From contig CAWGRX010000015.1 in NCBI GenBank assembly GCA_963825075.1, forward strand, positions 62,001 through 126,000: 64,000 nt of DNA, in the 5' to 3' direction. Origin of the DNA: CAWAVN01 sp963825075 (lineage in GTDB: Bacteria; Planctomycetota; Planctomycetia; Planctomycetales; Planctomycetaceae). Below, one piece after another: positions 17,628 to 26,109 of the stretch (position 1 is the first letter of the stretch; each line of letters opens with the position of its first letter). The notes under the pieces were generated by a model. That model did no database searches, was not told the origin of the DNA, and saw nothing but the letters and a program-made list of their open reading frames with translations. The translations under genes and the position numbers were made by a program.

Positions 17628-18863
17628 ATGCGCGGCGTACAAATTCCTTTTCTGATCCTGTTGGCGCTCGCCGGGTGCGATTCGCTGCGTAAACCCAAGG
17701 TGGACAATCCGGTGATGGGGCCGCCGCCGCCGCGGATGTCCTTCAATAACGATTCCCCCGACTCGGAAGAAGCGGCCGAGAAGAAACCGGTGCAAACAGC
17801 CGACGCGAATGAGGTGCCCGCGCTCGATGGTCCCCAAATCAAGCCGGCGAGTTTGACGGAGGATCCGAACAATCCGCTTTCCGGCAGCCAAACGGTGGCG
17901 GTCGTCAACGGCTCGCCGATCCTCGCTTCGGAAGTCCTCGAGCAGTTCGGTCCGCAACTGGCCGAAGCCAAGGCAAAAATTCCGCCCGAGCAGTACGAAT
18001 TAGCCCGCCGAATGCTCCTCAAAACTCATCTCCAAAGCCACGTCGAGCGGAAAGTCTTGGCCGACGGCCTGAAAACGATGCTGAAAAAAGAGCAGCTCAA
18101 GATGCTCGATCAATTCATCGACGAGGCCTTCGAGAAAGAAATGGCCCGCATGATGAAAGAAGCCGGCGTGAGCACCAAACTGGAACTCGAGCAGGAACTT
18201 CGCAAGCAGCACACCAACCTCGCCAACCTGAAGACGAATTTCGCCAACCAGCAGATGGCGATACAGTTTCTGCAAATGAAAACCAAAACCGACGTCGAGG
18301 TCGGACGGCCGGAAATGATCGCATATTACAACCAGCATCGCGAAGACTACTATGTGCCGGCCCGCGTGAAATGGCAGCAGATCGTGGTGGACTTCCGGCG
18401 GCACGGCGGACAGGCCGGTGCCCAAAAGCGATTGAATGAAATCATCGAAAAGCTGCGTCCCAGCCGCGGGGAGAATTTCACCGAAGTCGCCCAGGAAATG
18501 TCCGACGGCCCGAATGCTTCCAACGGCGGCCGCTGGGAATGGACTAAAGAGGGTAGCCTCGCGGACAAACGCCTCGATCGGGCCTTGTTCGAACTGGCCC
18601 CCGGCCAACCCAGCCAGGTCTACGAAGACCCCGGCTCCTTCAGGATCGTGCTGGTCGATCAGCGGGAAGAATCGCGGTACAAACCGTTCGATGACCTGCA
18701 GGACGAGATCAAATCCAAGCTGGAGCAAGAAGCCCGCCGGGTCGCCGCTCACAAATTCATCGAAAACATGATGTCCGAAGCGGAGATCACTACGATCTTC
18801 GACGAAGAAAACGCCAAAGCCGCGGCCGCCCCGGAAATGGAACTGCCGCTGCGGATCCATTAG
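17628..18863 (+). CDS. Peptidyl-prolyl isomerase (PpiC/SurA-type) lipoprotein
   Basis: A 411-residue lipoprotein probably acting as a periplasmic folding chaperone/prolyl isomerase. The start ATG at 17628 begins MRGVQIPFLILLALAGCD, a lipoprotein signal with lipobox LAGC; the frame is open further upstream but lacks such a signal. Residues about 85-235 form the SurA-like helical N-domain (VAVVNGSPILASEVLEQF). Residues about 245-345 form a parvulin-type domain (YYVPARVKWQQIVVDF, EDPGSFRIVLVDQRE), followed by a helical tail. Promoter TTGACC/TATACT lies upstream and a strong terminator directly downstream, so the gene is transcribed alone. Confidence 0.8.
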   Translation: MRGVQIPFLILLALAGCDSLRKPKVDNPVMGPPPPRMSFNNDSPDSEEAAEKKPVQTADANEVPALDGPQIKPASLTEDPNNPLSGSQTVAVVNGSPILASEVLEQFGPQLAEAKAKIPPEQYELARRMLLKTHLQSHVERKVLADGLKTMLKKEQLKMLDQFIDEAFEKEMARMMKEAGVSTKLELEQELRKQHTNLANLKTNFANQQMAIQFLQMKTKTDVEVGRPEMIAYYNQHREDYYVPARVKWQQIVVDFRRHGGQAGAQKRLNEIIEKLRPSRGENFTEVAQEMSDGPNASNGGRWEWTKEGSLADKRLDRALFELAPGQPSQVYEDPGSFRIVLVDQREESRYKPFDDLQDEIKSKLEQEARRVAAHKFIENMMSEAEITTIFDEENAKAAAAPEMELPLRIH

Positions 18864-18889
18864 AATTACCATTCCCGACGCGAGAAGCG

Positions 18890-18914
18890 AGGCCGGCATT
18901 GCCGGCCTTTTTGA
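18890..18914 (+). terminator. Rho-independent terminator of the PpiC-like gene
   Basis: GGCCGGCATTGCCGGCC forms a G+C-rich hairpin followed directly by TTTTT, 27 bases after the stop codon at 18863. Confidence 0.85.
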
Positions 18915-18934
18915 TTGGAGAAATCGCGGGGTGG

Positions 18935-19034
18935 CCCAGGTTGCTCGTCAACCTGGGTCGCAGAGCGAGTAGGGTCCGCAGTGCGGACCTTTTTCACTAC
19001 GACAATTCTAAAGGAATGGTCCACACAGCGGACC
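18935..19034. repeat. Palindrome group between two convergent genes
   Basis: CCCAGGTTGCTCGTCAACCTGGG-type hairpin at 18935-18957 is followed by GGTCCGCAGTGCGGACC at 18973-18989 and an imperfect copy GGTCCACACAGCGGACC at 19018-19034. The last two belong to the GGTCCGC family also found at 34417-34438 and 36041-36061, and are edged by TAGGG or a matching CCGTA. Confidence 0.75.
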
Positions 19035-19123
19035 GTACTTGAACTTGAAAAAACCTCAGATGTTTACTCGGCTTGCTCCGCGCTCCTGGAAGTCGACGCG
19101 AGAGGTAAAACAACAAAGCGAGA

Positions 19124-21181
19124 TTAAGGCGCGGGCTGTCCCGTGGACGCGGGCGGGCTTTGAGATTTCCAAGCCGCGACATATTCGAACTCGACGCGCC
19201 CTTGTTTCACGGCTCCCAAAGCCGCGACGCCGGGAGTCAGGTCGAAATCGATTTGTTGCGGGATCCCGATGGGTGCTCCATCCAGATAAATCCGCAGGGA
19301 TCGATCTTGGATCAACACGATAATCGTGTGAAAACTGGCCACAGATTGTGAATTTAGTTGAGTCAAACTGACGTCTTGAATGTACGGCGTATGCTTGGGC
19401 GGGAACAAACTATCGCCATAAATAACGCGACCGTCCGCGTGGACCGCGACCCGTACACCGCGTTTGATTTTCATATTTTGGACGTTGATTAACCACGCCG
19501 CATTGTCTCCGCTCTTGATCCTTCCGCTGACTTCGATGGCGCCCTGGTTGACTGGCGTTTTATTCCAAGCCTGCCAACCTCCGGGGCTCTCGATAAAAAA
19601 GTGGCCATCGGCGTTTCCTCGGCGCGAGGGACTGCCATCCTTGGAAATGGAATCCACCTCGAAATCCAAATACTTGATCGGTGCGGCTTCGGCCAAGTCT
19701 TCCATACCAGCAGTCCGCAGATCCGCAAGTGGAATGTGTGGATGGATCGATGAAGCCGGGGATTCGGATTGGCTGGCCTGCCATTTGGTGTCAAAGGCCA
19801 CCACACGGAAACCAAGGGTGGTGCTGCTCGATGCCGTCGCGAACAGGCTGCGATATCCCGACCCGCAGTAGGATACGGGACCAGCAAAATATCCTCCCCG
19901 CTTCACTTGAGCTATGGATTCCTTGGCAACAACGGCCTCCCGACTATTTTGCCGTCTTTTTGAGAAAAAATTCCGACACCATTCCCAGGTGTTCCCGTGC
20001 ATGTCGTGCAGCCCGAATGCGTTGGGAAGCTTCTGGCCGACTTCATGGGGATGGTTCTCAGAGTTGTGGGCGACCCAGCCGTATTTTCCGAGAAGAGCTT
20101 CATCATCACCGAACGAATAGCGCGTTGACGTGCCGGCTCGGCAGGCAAATTCCCACTGAACTTCCGTGGGTAGAGCATAGGTCCAATCTTGAGGAAGACG
20201 CCCTGTTTGTTGTTCTCGCATCGTGAGTTTTTCGCAGAACTCCTCGGCCTCACTCCACCGGATGGAAGCCGCCGGGAAGTTCGGCCCTTTCGCCGTCGCC
20301 GCGACGCGCCATTCCGTGGGACCCATCACACTTTCCCACTCGGACTGCGTAACTTCAAATTTCCCGATATAGTAGGGACGACTAATCGTGATCTGTGTGC
20401 GCCGTCCTCTCCGAAATCGGCCTGGCGGGATCAAGATCAGCTTCATCCCCAGAGTGTTCGTTTCCACAACCTTTCGCTCGATGGCATCCGCCCATTCCGC
20501 TTGGCTCGCGTTGCCCACGGATTGATCGAACGGGCTGACCAACAGCTTCGGGCTAGGCGGAGCGGAACTCATTGCCGCAGAATCGGTTTTCAATTTGACG
20601 TCATCATTCGACTGTGCTGCTGTCGATGAACTTGGTTCAATGTCTGGAGCCGAAGTGTTGAGATCTGATTGGTCTGAAATAGGTGCCGCATTCCGGGACG
20701 GCGCTTGCGGCTTCATTATGTTCAAGTTAGCACTTTGGTATCGGTTCGCGTTGGGCAATTCATCCGCCAGCGTTTCATTGAGCGAGGAATCCTTGATCCG
20801 ACTGGTGACGAAAAAGATCAGGCACGCGGCGGCGATACTCGAGAGGCAGCCGGTGAAAATCAGAACCGTGCGGCCGGCGAGTCGCTGTCTCGAACGATTG
20901 CGACGTGCTAAGGCTTGATCGTACTCCCGCTTCTGATCGGGATCTAGCAAGATCCGCATCGCGACGGCCACTTCCCGCATCATCGCCGCGACGGATTTGT
21001 GATGCTCATCGTTATTTTGCCAGGCCAGGAGTTTTCGATTCTGGTCCGTCGCGGCAGCGCGGATGATTTCCGCGGAATCAGTGTATCGTTCGATCCCCAA
21101 CAGTTGATAGTGATCTGGATCAGAATCGCTATTGGGAAGTCCCAAGATGCGGGAGTAGAGATTGTCCGCGTTCGCTTTCAT
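19124..21181 (-). CDS. J-like domain / transmembrane / FGE-sulfatase-like / LamG-like fusion protein
   Basis: A 685-residue protein. Residues about 20-95 resemble a DnaJ domain (DHYQLLGIERY..LLDPDQKREYDQAL) but lack the HPD tripeptide. A single membrane helix lies at about 103-126. After a serine-rich linker, residues about 235-470 form a formylglycine-generating-enzyme (SUMF1) domain with YYIGKFEVTQSEWESVMG, LPTEVQWEFACRAG and LHDMHGNTWEWCRNFF. The paired active-site cysteines of true FGE are not seen at the expected site (YRSLFATASSSTTLGFRVV). Residues about 500-670 look like a concanavalin/DUF1080-type domain. The start is the ATG at 21181, preceded by GAGGCGAAG. It probably anchors a substrate-binding FGE-like module outside the membrane; the function is unknown. 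Confidence 0.8.
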   Translation of the reverse strand: MKANADNLYSRILGLPNSDSDPDHYQLLGIERYTDSAEIIRAAATDQNRKLLAWQNNDEHHKSVAAMMREVAVAMRILLDPDQKREYDQALARRNRSRQRLAGRTVLIFTGCLSSIAAACLIFFVTSRIKDSSLNETLADELPNANRYQSANLNIMKPQAPSRNAAPISDQSDLNTSAPDIEPSSSTAAQSNDDVKLKTDSAAMSSAPPSPKLLVSPFDQSVGNASQAEWADAIERKVVETNTLGMKLILIPPGRFRRGRRTQITISRPYYIGKFEVTQSEWESVMGPTEWRVAATAKGPNFPAASIRWSEAEEFCEKLTMREQQTGRLPQDWTYALPTEVQWEFACRAGTSTRYSFGDDEALLGKYGWVAHNSENHPHEVGQKLPNAFGLHDMHGNTWEWCRNFFSKRRQNSREAVVAKESIAQVKRGGYFAGPVSYCGSGYRSLFATASSSTTLGFRVVAFDTKWQASQSESPASSIHPHIPLADLRTAGMEDLAEAAPIKYLDFEVDSISKDGSPSRRGNADGHFFIESPGGWQAWNKTPVNQGAIEVSGRIKSGDNAAWLINVQNMKIKRGVRVAVHADGRVIYGDSLFPPKHTPYIQDVSLTQLNSQSVASFHTIIVLIQDRSLRIYLDGAPIGIPQQIDFDLTPGVAALGAVKQGRVEFEYVAAWKSQSPPASTGQPAP

Positions 21182-21184
21182 CAA

Positions 21185-21822
21185 TAACTTCGCCTCGCGA
21201 AATTGCTCAATCTAAAACATCCATTGAGCTCACCTTAGATAGGGGAAGTTCCGAAGAGCTTCCATACATTACGAACACGCAGAGCAAGTATTGTGCAGGT
21301 GATCTTCAAATGCAATTCAGAATCTCGATTTCGTCTGGCTTTTTGGAGAAAGGCAAGGGCCGGTTGTATCGACATATCCGGGGCCACTTCCTTGGCTTAC
21401 CGGTTGCTATTTTGCCGGGGCGGTTTTCAAGATTGCCACCGCCGCGGCGATGGTTTGCGGGCGCGGGAGAGTTGGTTGTGGCAGAGTTTGAAGTTCCGCA
21501 CATCCGGGACGCCGGCGAGATTTGCGCTTTTGGTCGCGGAGTGATAAGAGGTCTTCTTGTATGAGCCCTTGTCTTTCGATTGCCTTCTCGGGCTGCGCCA
21601 CCCCGGTTGGCAAGCAACCGGGGCCACGCTGCGGAAAAGTCTGGTGTGCTTGCCGATGGCCGTGCATGGACGCAGGGCATTCCGTTCTTTGGAAAGTTGT
21701 CAAGCACCAAAGGAAACATTTGACAAGCATTCTGCTGTCACTCAGAATGGCATGTGCTGATAGTTCAATCGGCCCACCTGATAATCCGTATGACTTGTTC
21801 GGCAGTTGTGGAATCGTTGCAA
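21185..21822. other. Intergenic region with a palindrome at 21601-21623
   Basis: About 640 bases. CCCCGGTTGGCAAGCAACCG, completed by GGG, forms a strong hairpin. Several overlapping open frames on both strands have no ribosome site and no recognisable sequence, so I leave them uncalled; degraded coding remains are possible. Confidence 0.5.
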
Positions 21823-22023
21823 ATGAATCTCAAGCGAATCATTGGCATTTTGTGCTTCCTACTTGCAGGAGGTTTGCTTGTTAGCGGTTTGTTTACCATG
21901 TTGCGTGGTCCGGCTATTTCCGACAGGTCCGGCCTCGGCGTCAGTCATGCGGTGGGTGCGTTTCTCCCGTCCGTCGTTGCTCTTATCGTCGGCCTCATCC
22001 TCGTTAGAAACCCAGAACCATAG
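21823..22023 (+). CDS. Small two-helix membrane protein (paralogue of 22588-22770)
   Basis: A 66-residue protein from the ATG at 21823 (MNLKRIIGILCFLLAGGLLV). It has two hydrophobic helices (about 5-25 and 43-62) joined by a short loop with a glycine-rich turn. The first helix resembles that of the small protein at 22588 (RIIG...GG-[LI]-LVS-x-[FL]). No clear ribosome site is seen, and the frame is open for 23 codons upstream. Function unknown. The two small proteins bracket a zinc-ribbon protein, which suggests a linked module. Confidence 0.55.
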   Translation: MNLKRIIGILCFLLAGGLLVSGLFTMLRGPAISDRSGLGVSHAVGAFLPSVVALIVGLILVRNPEP

Positions 22024-22073
22024 CGTCATTTTTTGCCTGTGAACGCGGGGCTGAGTAAGCGGGAATTTTCAAT

Positions 22074-22559
22074 ATGGCGGTAAACGATCCCAATCAACTC
22101 CACCAACCGATCGGATACGTTTGCCCAAAATGTAATGCCGCGTTGTACGATCGCTACCGGCCGTATTGTGGCGAATGCGGTCAGACCATGCCTTCCGAAG
22201 GGAAACTGCAAGCTGTGGGACTGACCATCTACCCTTATCATTATGGTCGGCCTGTCAGAGAGATCGAGCAGATCGCCGCATTCTTGCGCGACGCCGGTGC
22301 AGCCAAGTATTGGCTCCAAGAGTACCACCCGTCCTTTCGCACAACAAAGATTAGAATTCAAACAAACAACAAACAGGACTCCGACCACGAAATCGTGTGC
22401 ACGTCCACCATGCGACTCGAACTTCCGATTGACAACGGTTGGTGTGGATTATTGACAATAAAATCTCAGCCCGATGGAACAATTTCCTTGTCCGATGAAA
22501 CAAATAATGTCTTTGTCTCAGCCGGCAGCATTTCCCTTCATCGAGTTAAATACGACTGA
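22074..22559 (+). CDS. Zinc-ribbon protein of unknown function
   Basis: A 161-residue soluble protein. Near the N-terminus CPKC (residues 17-20) and CGEC (32-35) form a zinc ribbon. Residues 45-80 hold a helix (VREIEQIAAFLRDAGAAKYW), and the rest is beta-rich with polar segments (IRIQTNNKQDSDHEIVCTST). No family is recognised and no enzyme motif is visible. It lies 50 bases after one small membrane protein and 28 bases before its paralogue, all on the plus strand. Zinc-ribbon plus membrane neighbours are common in small planctomycete modules, but the job is unknown. Confidence 0.6.
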   Translation: MAVNDPNQLHQPIGYVCPKCNAALYDRYRPYCGECGQTMPSEGKLQAVGLTIYPYHYGRPVREIEQIAAFLRDAGAAKYWLQEYHPSFRTTKIRIQTNNKQDSDHEIVCTSTMRLELPIDNGWCGLLTIKSQPDGTISLSDETNNVFVSAGSISLHRVKYD

Positions 22560-22587
22560 CACAAATTCACCGAATGGGGGACAACTC

Positions 22588-22770
22588 GTGCGGAATCGAA
22601 TCATCGGCGGCATTGGTGTACTATGGGGCGGAGGCATTCTTGTTTCCGCGTTTCTTCGCGGCGGCCCTCAAGGTTCCGGAGCCTATGGGGCGGGCCAAAA
22701 GTTCGGTTTGCTGTTTGGCTTCCTGTTTTTTGTTGTGGGCGGGTACTACCTTCTAAAGGGCGATGACTAA
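22588..22770 (+). CDS. Small two-helix membrane protein (paralogue of 21823-22023)
   Basis: A 60-residue protein starting at a GTG (22588) placed six bases after GGGGGA; the frame extends upstream into the zinc-ribbon gene but without a better start. It begins MRNRIIGGIGVLWGGGILVS and has two membrane helices (about 4-22 and 39-56) ending YYLLKGDD. The resemblance to the protein at 21823 extends over the first helix and the glycine-rich loop. Function unknown. Confidence 0.6.
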   Translation: MRNRIIGGIGVLWGGGILVSAFLRGGPQGSGAYGAGQKFGLLFGFLFFVVGGYYLLKGDD

Positions 22771-22800
22771 TAGCCCGAGCATGTTCAGGCGCCGGCACTC

Positions 22801-23316
22801 ATGCAACTAAAACCGATCCTCCAGGCCATCCTTGAAGAATATGCGCTCCCGATCACCGGGGACCACGGCGTGTCTCACTGGGCGCGGGTTTTGGAAAACG
22901 GCTTGCGGTTGGCCGGCGAAACGGGTGCGGACGCTCTGGTCGTGACGCTGTTCGCAATCTTTCACGATTCCCGCCGAGTTAATGAAGGCTATGATCCCGA
23001 TCATGGCCCGCGGGCGGCTCTGTTTGCCTCCCGATTGCGGGGCGATGTCTTTGAGTTGGAGAAAGACCGCTTCCGGCTGTTGAAGCGGGCTTGCGAGGGC
23101 CACACTCACGAGCGAACCCATCCGAATCTCACCATTCAAACCTGTTGGGATGCCGACCGCTTGGATCTGGGACGCGTGGGCATCTATCCGGAGGCCAGCC
23201 GACTGTGCACCGAGGCCGCGCGGAATCCCGCCACCATCAAATGGGCCGACGGCCGGGCGTGTTTTCGCGTTGTTCCCGAGTTTGTCTCGGAGGAATGGGG
23301 CATCGAATTGAAATAG
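22801..23316 (+). CDS. HD-domain phosphohydrolase-like protein
   Basis: A 171-residue protein with the HD-superfamily metal ligands: H in DHGVSHWARV (near residue 26), HD in FAIFHDSRR (near 61), H in GHTHERTH (near 100) and D in CWDADRLDLGR (near 120). Such proteins hydrolyse phosphate esters of nucleotides or similar substrates in the cytosol; the substrate is unknown. Length is normal for a single HD domain. It is followed by topB on the opposite strand with an 11-base gap. No ribosome site precedes the ATG. Confidence 0.75.
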   Translation: MQLKPILQAILEEYALPITGDHGVSHWARVLENGLRLAGETGADALVVTLFAIFHDSRRVNEGYDPDHGPRAALFASRLRGDVFELEKDRFRLLKRACEGHTHERTHPNLTIQTCWDADRLDLGRVGIYPEASRLCTEAARNPATIKWADGRACFRVVPEFVSEEWGIELK

Positions 23317-23327
23317 CCCACGGTGAT

Positions 23328-25713
23328 TCAATCCTCAAACACAAACCGCACTTCGCCGGCTTCGAGTTTGAGCTTGGCTTCAAAGGGTTTGCCGGCTTTG
23401 GATTTGAAACCCTTGAGCTTTTGGGTTTCTCCCTTCTTTAAGAGCGTTTTTGCGGTGGTGATCCCGATGCGTTTGCCGGCGATGGATTTCCAGATGGCAA
23501 ACTTGCACCCGTCCCGCCAGGCTTTGCAGCTGTAGGACTTCGGCTGCTCGATTACGTCCGCCCCGCAGAGTGGGCATGGGCCCAGGACTTTTTCGGCGGT
23601 CTTTGAACCACGATTCCAGCGGCCTTTGCCGTTCGATTTTTTGGAACGATCGTCGGCTTTGGGGATCGGAATTTCGCTGATCGCTCCGGTCTTGGTCAAC
23701 GTGAGCAGGAGTGGGATATTATCAATCAGCACCGGTTCCAAGATCGCCCCGCGCTGGAGCAGGGTGCGAATTTGAAGAGGGGAGAGCCTCATGCCGCGAT
23801 GCTCGCGCCACAACACGAACGGGCAGCCTTGTTTCCAGCCCGAACAGCCGTAGCCGCGTTTGCCTTCGATAACGGCCTTTCCGCACCGTGGGCAATCGCC
23901 CCAGCAGGTTTCATCGACCGGTAGCGATTCCCGCTTCACGATGTTCGTGAGTGTAGGCTTCGATGTCCCGCATAAAATCATTCGCCGCGAGCCGGCCGGT
24001 TTCGATTTGGCGGAGCCGGGCTTCCCATTCGCCGGTGAGTTCGGCGGACTTTAGGTTGTCGTCTTGAATGATCGCCACCAGATACCGCCCGCTGTCGGTG
24101 GCAAGGAGGTTCTTTTTCTGCCGGGCGATATAGCCTCGCTTGAGCAGGGTTTCGATGATCGAAGCCCGGGTCGCCGGCGTCCCCAAGCCTCGCTCTTTGA
24201 GGGCCTCTTTGAGTTCCTCATCCTCGACCAACTTCCCGGCGGTTTCCATCGCCCCCAACAGCGTGTTCTCCGTGAAATGCGGCGGCGGCTGGGTTTGGCC
24301 TTCCCGAACAAACGGCTCATGAGGTCCCGATTCGCCCTTTTGAAAACTCGGCAAGGCTTGCTCCTCTCCATTGATTTCCTGAGCGTCGGGATCGGCTTTG
24401 CTCTTGGGTTTGGATTTTTCCCTGCGGGGATAAAGAGCCGTCCAACCCGGCTGCGTCACGCGGACGCCCCGCGCTCGAAACGGCACGTTCGCGCTCTCGG
24501 CGAAGACCGTCGTGACTTCCTTCAAGCACACCGGATAGAACACCGCGATCAACCGCACCAACACTGCATCGAACACCTGCTGTTCGCGGTAGGAGAGTTT
24601 TTCGGAGGTGTTCCCCGTGGGAATGATCGCGTGGTGGTCCGTGACTTTTTTGTCGTTGATGATGCTCGTGTTGAAGGGCAAGGCGTTCAGATTGAGGGCA
24701 TCGATCTCGGCCGGTTTTTGGTCGTGGAGTTTTTGGAGGATGTTCGGAATCTCGGATTTCATATCGCTCGGCAGATACCGCGAATCGGTGCGGGGGTAGG
24801 TGATCAACTTGTGCTCGTACAAAGCCTGGGCGATCTTAAGCGTCTCCGCCGCCGACATCCCAAACCGCCGATTCATGTCCCGCTGGAGTTCCGTGAGATC
24901 ATACAGCCGGGGCGGAAACAGCCGTTCTTCCTTCGTTTGAATCTCCTTGATCAAAAGCGGCTGCCCGGCGACTTGCCCTAGCACTTTTTGCGCAGCGTCC
25001 TGTTTGAAGAACCGCTCGCCCGCAAAACGGAACAGCACTTCGCGGTATTTTGTCAAGAGTTCCCAAAACGGTTCGGAACGGAAGGTGCGAATTTCCTCAT
25101 CCCGTAGGGCCAACAGCGCAAGCACCGGCGTCTGCACGCGGCCGGCACTCCACAACTGCCGGTATCCGCCGAACCGCACCGTGTAGTTCCTGGTCGCGTT
25201 GAGGCCCACGATCCAGTCGGCTTCGCTACGGCATTTGGCGGCGGCATAGAGGTTGTTGTAATCGCTCGCCGGCCGCAGTTGCCCGAAGGCTTGCCGGATG
25301 GCTTGGGGCGTCAAGGAGCTCAGCCAGAGGCGGGACACGGGTTTCCGGTCGCAACCCGTCATGGCGAGGATGTAGCGAAAGATCAATTCTCCTTCGCGGC
25401 CGGCGTCGGTGGCGCCGATGATTTCGTCCGCCTGCCGAAATAGTCGGCGGATCACATCGAACTGTTGCTTGCCGCCGCGTTCGTTCAAGGTTTTTAGTTC
25501 GAACTTGGCGGGCACGATGGGGAGCGTTTCCAGCTTCCACGATTTCCAGGTGGGGTCGTAGTCCTCCGGTTCTTTGAGCCCCACCAAATGCCCGTAAGCC
25601 CACGTGACCTGATAACCGTTGCCCTCGAAATAGCCTTCGCGCCGGGAGCTCGCCCGCAGGAAAGCCGCCAGATCGCGGGCCACCGAAGGTTTTTCCGCGA
25701 GCACTACCTTCAT
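23328..25713 (-). pseudogene. topB: DNA topoisomerase III (type IA), frameshifted before its zinc-finger tail
   Basis: The main frame (25713-23911, 600 residues) carries the Toprim start MKVVLAEKPSVARDLAAFLR, the acidic DTDREGE-like site (TDAGREGELIFRY), the catalytic tyrosine segment KLITYPRTDSRYLP and GLGTPATRASIIETL. It ends at FMRDIEAYTHEHREAGIATGR, but the normal continuation IVKRESLPVDETCWGDCPRCGK with zinc-finger cysteines is present in another frame to 23328 (218 residues of frame). The shift is near 23945, by one base. Topoisomerase III relaxes negative supercoils and decatenates DNA. If real, the truncated core would keep catalysis but lose the zinc fingers; a sequencing indel is equally likely. 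Confidence 0.9.
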
Positions 25714-25832
25714 GCCGATGGTTCCGTGTGATGAGAGAATTGGAACAATTACCGGACGCTCTGTTAGAATTATAGGAAAGAATGTTCACTGAATCCACTC
25801 TGTGTCAAGTGCTGAACCAAGGAACTCGCCAA

Positions 25833-26048
25833 ATGAAAAAACGCCTCCAAAAGTCGGAAGCCCCCGTGGAAATTCCCGATGATCTCGACGAAGCGTTGGA
25901 CAGTCACCTTCCCAGCCGGGATGCCTTCGATCGGCTGCCGGCATCGCATCAGCGGGAATACATTGCCTGGATCGAAGACGCCAAGCGGCCCGCCACCCGC
26001 CAAAACCGCATCGAAAAAACGCTCGCGAAGCTGTTGGAGAGGCAATAA
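25833..26048 (+). CDS. YdeI/OmpD-associated (bacteriocin-protection) family small protein
   Basis: A 71-residue protein from ATG 25833, which follows AAGGA at nine bases; the frame is open to 25782 but that start has no ribosome site. The sequence VEIPDDLDEALDSHLPSRDAF and REYIAWIEDAKRPATRQNRI matches the YdeI/OmpD-associated family (PF13376), here only the C-terminal unit. The role is poorly defined; some members are linked to stress or peptide-antibiotic resistance. It lies just upstream of the membrane protein at 26110 but without an obvious link. Confidence 0.7.
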   Translation: MKKRLQKSEAPVEIPDDLDEALDSHLPSRDAFDRLPASHQREYIAWIEDAKRPATRQNRIEKTLAKLLERQ

Positions 26049-26109
26049 ATCCCTACAATCGTGCGAGCAATATCCGCCTTTGCCCGTGAAAGTAAGTTAG
26101 AGTTTGGGA

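Noticed and set aside
21306..21719. 137-residue minus-strand frame
   Set aside because: Basic, proline-rich, no ribosome site and two more overlapping frames are equally open; treated as chance.
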